In this document: one piece after another, positions 62,491 through 64,000 of the stretch
Numbering within the stretch: the first letter of the stretch is position 1
Layout: every line of letters starts with the position of its first letter
NCBI GenBank assembly: GCA_023481175.1
Contig: JAMCWM010000026.1
Span: 62,001 to 126,000, forward strand
Reading direction: 5' to 3'
DNA: 64,000 bases
Source of the DNA: Nitrospirota bacterium
GTDB lineage: Bacteria; Nitrospirota; Leptospirillia; Leptospirillales; Leptospirillaceae
The notes under the pieces: model-generated
Database searches by the model: none
Told to the model about the DNA's origin: nothing
The model's input: only the letters and a program-made list of their open reading frames with translations
Translations under genes and position numbers: made by a program

Positions 62491-62507
62491 GAGTTTTCTC
62501 CTTGATT

Positions 62508-62532
62508 GGCGGGGCCAGAGACTGGCCCCGCC
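62508..62532 (-). other. Intercistronic hairpin between beta and gamma subunit genes
   Basis: GGCGGGGCCAG (62508-62518), loop AGA, CTGGCCCCGCC (62522-62532) is an 11-bp perfect stem with a triloop, without a U-tract on either strand. It lies in the 57-bp gap between the two subunit genes. It probably protects or sets the ratio of mRNA segments. Confidence 0.6.
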
Positions 62533-62547
62533 GGATTTTCGCAGTCC

Positions 62548-63411
62548 TTATTTCTTGACCTTTTTCGATGTGTCGATGGAGTCGAGGTAGGCCTTCGCCT
62601 CGTCGGAGATGATCTCCATGAATCCGTAACGCTTGGATTCGATCTCCCGGGCATCATCGAGGACCTTGGGAGTCGGAATCGCGTATTCGATGTTGCAGGA
62701 GGTATAGGCCTGGATAAAGGTCGGTCCCACTTCCCTGGCGATCAGGACGGCTTTGCGGACCACCGAGGCCACGCGCGTCGGGTTGGTGGGGGTGAGACGG
62801 GCGATATAGGCCACTCCGGAGGTCTGGGCAAGCCCGATCATGTCCATCTTTTCGAACATCTTGCCTTTAGGAGCCATCTTGAGAAGCGCTCCCCTTTCGG
62901 TCATTCCGCTTTCCTGGCCGCCGGTGTTTCCATAGACTTCGTTGTCGAGCATGATGGTCGTGAATCGCTCCTTCCGGAACCAGGAGTGCATGACCGCGCT
63001 GAAGCCAATGTCGGCCAGGCCACCGTCGCCCGCCATGACGACCACATCCTTGGCCTGGTCTTTGAAGCGGACTTCGAGCCCTCGCTTCAAGCCAGACGCA
63101 ACGGCGTTGGTGTCGCCGTAGTTGCCGTATATAAAGGGAATGGATGTCTGTGTGAGAGCAAGTCGCCCGCATCCGGCCGTACCGATCAGGACGGTGTGTT
63201 CCGGATTGGGGAGTCCCACCATGGTCAGACGGATGAAAAGGGTCATGGCGCACCCGGCACACATGGGATGTTCTTCGAGGACCTCCTTGAAGGAGCCCAT
63301 TTCCGAGACCTTTTTCTGTTTACCGTAGGGGCCGCGTTCCACGAGGTCCACGTATTCCTTGGTCATGTACTTTTCCCATCCGGGAGTGATCGAAATATTC
63401 TTGAGGCTCAT
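62548..63411 (-). CDS. porB: 2-oxoacid:ferredoxin oxidoreductase, beta subunit (TPP-binding)
   Basis: This 287-residue subunit binds thiamine pyrophosphate and a 4Fe-4S cluster: HPMCAGCAMTLFIRL, IGTAGCGRL, VVVMAGDGGLADIGF (GDG..N TPP site), TTIMLDNEVYGNTGGQESGMT and a C-terminal GPTFIQAYTSCNIEY with another Cys. With the alpha subunit it forms or splits pyruvate (or a related 2-oxoacid) using reduced ferredoxin; in CO2-fixing organisms it would carboxylate acetyl-CoA. ATG 63411 with GGAG 6 nt upstream; TTG 63423 is less likely. Confidence 0.93.
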   Translation of the reverse strand: MSLKNISITPGWEKYMTKEYVDLVERGPYGKQKKVSEMGSFKEVLEEHPMCAGCAMTLFIRLTMVGLPNPEHTVLIGTAGCGRLALTQTSIPFIYGNYGDTNAVASGLKRGLEVRFKDQAKDVVVMAGDGGLADIGFSAVMHSWFRKERFTTIMLDNEVYGNTGGQESGMTERGALLKMAPKGKMFEKMDMIGLAQTSGVAYIARLTPTNPTRVASVVRKAVLIAREVGPTFIQAYTSCNIEYAIPTPKVLDDAREIESKRYGFMEIISDEAKAYLDSIDTSKKVKK

Positions 63412-63498
63412 GGTCGACTCCAATATGTCCTGGTTATGTGTCGTTATCGTCTTCTCCGCAACGATCGGGCCGCCGCGGATGAGTGTCCCATATCTAGT

Positions 63499-64000
63499 CT
63501 AGAATACGAATTTCTTGTCCGGAAAGATGGTCTGGAGGATCATTTCAGTGGGCATCGACATTCCTCCGTACACTCTCGGACCAGGAACGATTTCGGCCTT
63601 GCAATGGCCGTAGAGGGCCGTCACGATTTCGCGGTGGAGCCACCCCATATAATTGAATTCAGGGACGAGAATGCGCTTTGCATGCTTGCATGCCGCTCGC
63701 AGTTCCGGGGTGGGGAAGGGCCGGATGGAGCGGACCTTGATGAGCCCCACCTTGGTGTTGTGCTCTTCCTCCGCCTGGCGGACGGCTTCGCGAGACTGGG
63801 AAACGGCGCTTCCGGAGGCGATCAGCATGATTTCCGCATCGGGGTTCACGACCTCGATCAGTCCTCCCATGTACTTGTTGATGTAGCGCCGGGCCCGCTC
63901 GTTGGCGGCCCAGACCTCCTGCTGCCAGGAGGCATGGACCTGATAGCTGATGAAGTTGCTTTTCTGGATCGGCGCGTCACGGGAAAGACGTGCCGGCGGA
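63499..64000 (-). CDS. porA: 2-oxoacid:ferredoxin oxidoreductase, alpha subunit, C-terminal part (5' end outside window)
   Basis: The frame is open from the right edge to the stop at 63499 and carries the last 166 codons or so. Visible are KSNFISYQVHASWQQEVWAANERARRYI (the region before domain 6), LIASGSAVSQSREAVRQ, VGLIKVRSIRPFPTPELRAACKHAKRILVPEFNYMGWLHREIVTALYGH, and GPRVYGGMSM near the end. These are typical of the POR/OGOR alpha chain (pyruvate ferredoxin oxidoreductase domain II). 87 bp lie between it and the beta gene. Substrate not certain. Confidence 0.9.
   Translation of the reverse strand, partial: PPARLSRDAPIQKSNFISYQVHASWQQEVWAANERARRYINKYMGGLIEVVNPDAEIMLIASGSAVSQSREAVRQAEEEHNTKVGLIKVRSIRPFPTPELRAACKHAKRILVPEFNYMGWLHREIVTALYGHCKAEIVPGPRVYGGMSMPTEMILQTIFPDKKFVF

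Overview
The window looks like a piece of a chemolithoautotrophic bacterial chromosome, most plausibly a Leptospirillum-like member of the Nitrospirota. This is an inference. It rests on a multi-subunit 2-oxoacid:ferredoxin oxidoreductase and a Thermus-type isocitrate dehydrogenase (both fit a reductive TCA cycle), the end of a DabA-type inorganic-carbon transporter, an anaerobic-type (cbi) cobalamin cluster and a high GC content (about 60% by eye). No rRNA gene is present to settle the taxonomy. Almost everything is housekeeping and very tightly packed; many neighbouring genes share ATGA, TGATG or TAATG stop/start junctions.

Layout. 1-4.2 kb (+): the 3' end of dabA is joined by short overlaps to a PAS/GAF histidine kinase and an NtrC-family sigma54 activator. 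4.3-5.7 kb (-): isocitrate dehydrogenase, with its Thermus-type C-terminal domain carried by a separate gene. 6-7.6 kb (-): an AT-rich segment with a lone DUF4143-type ATPase, probably acquired. 8-11.1 kb (+): hflX, a CxxCxxCC protein and a possible DUF2156-like protein. 11.1-30.4 kb (-): a nearly unbroken block, read rho-rpmE-prfA-prmC-murA-hisG-D-C-B-H-A-F-IE-HIT, then rpsU-yqeY-dnaG-rpoD from its own strong promoter, tRNA-Met, a zinc-ribbon coiled-coil protein, rnpB and an HD hydrolase. 30.4-31.6 kb: a c-type cytochrome gene and a gene-poor stretch with a possible IS200/IS605 right-end relic. 31.6-36.8 kb: trmI, a nitrilase-family amidase, a beta-barrel protein, a VOC protein, a polyprenyl synthase and DUF1015. 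36.8-42.4 kb (-): rluD, a TPR protein, lspA, ileS; then tRNA-Val (+). 42.5-53 kb (-): an exonuclease and mnmA, then the origin-type cluster rplI-rpmH-rnpA-yidD-yidC-mnmE-mnmG-rsmG-parS-parA-parB-bactofilin. 53.2-58.6 kb (+): cbiD-cbiE-cbiT-cbiG-cbiH-cobO-def. 58.7-64 kb (-): pyrF, prmA, a secreted thioredoxin-like protein and the 2-oxoacid:ferredoxin oxidoreductase operon, which runs off the right edge.

The most unusual signal concerns translation starts. Two housekeeping genes (hisG, lspA) have no ATG, GTG or TTG that would preserve their conserved N-terminus, yet each has a good Shine-Dalgarno sequence exactly 7 nt before an AUA or AUC codon at the homologous start. hflX shows a similar but weaker case with AUU. 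Other points worth a second look are the split isocitrate dehydrogenase, the roughly 450-nt leader of rho behind a near-consensus promoter, and the coupling of dabA to a sigma54 two-component system.
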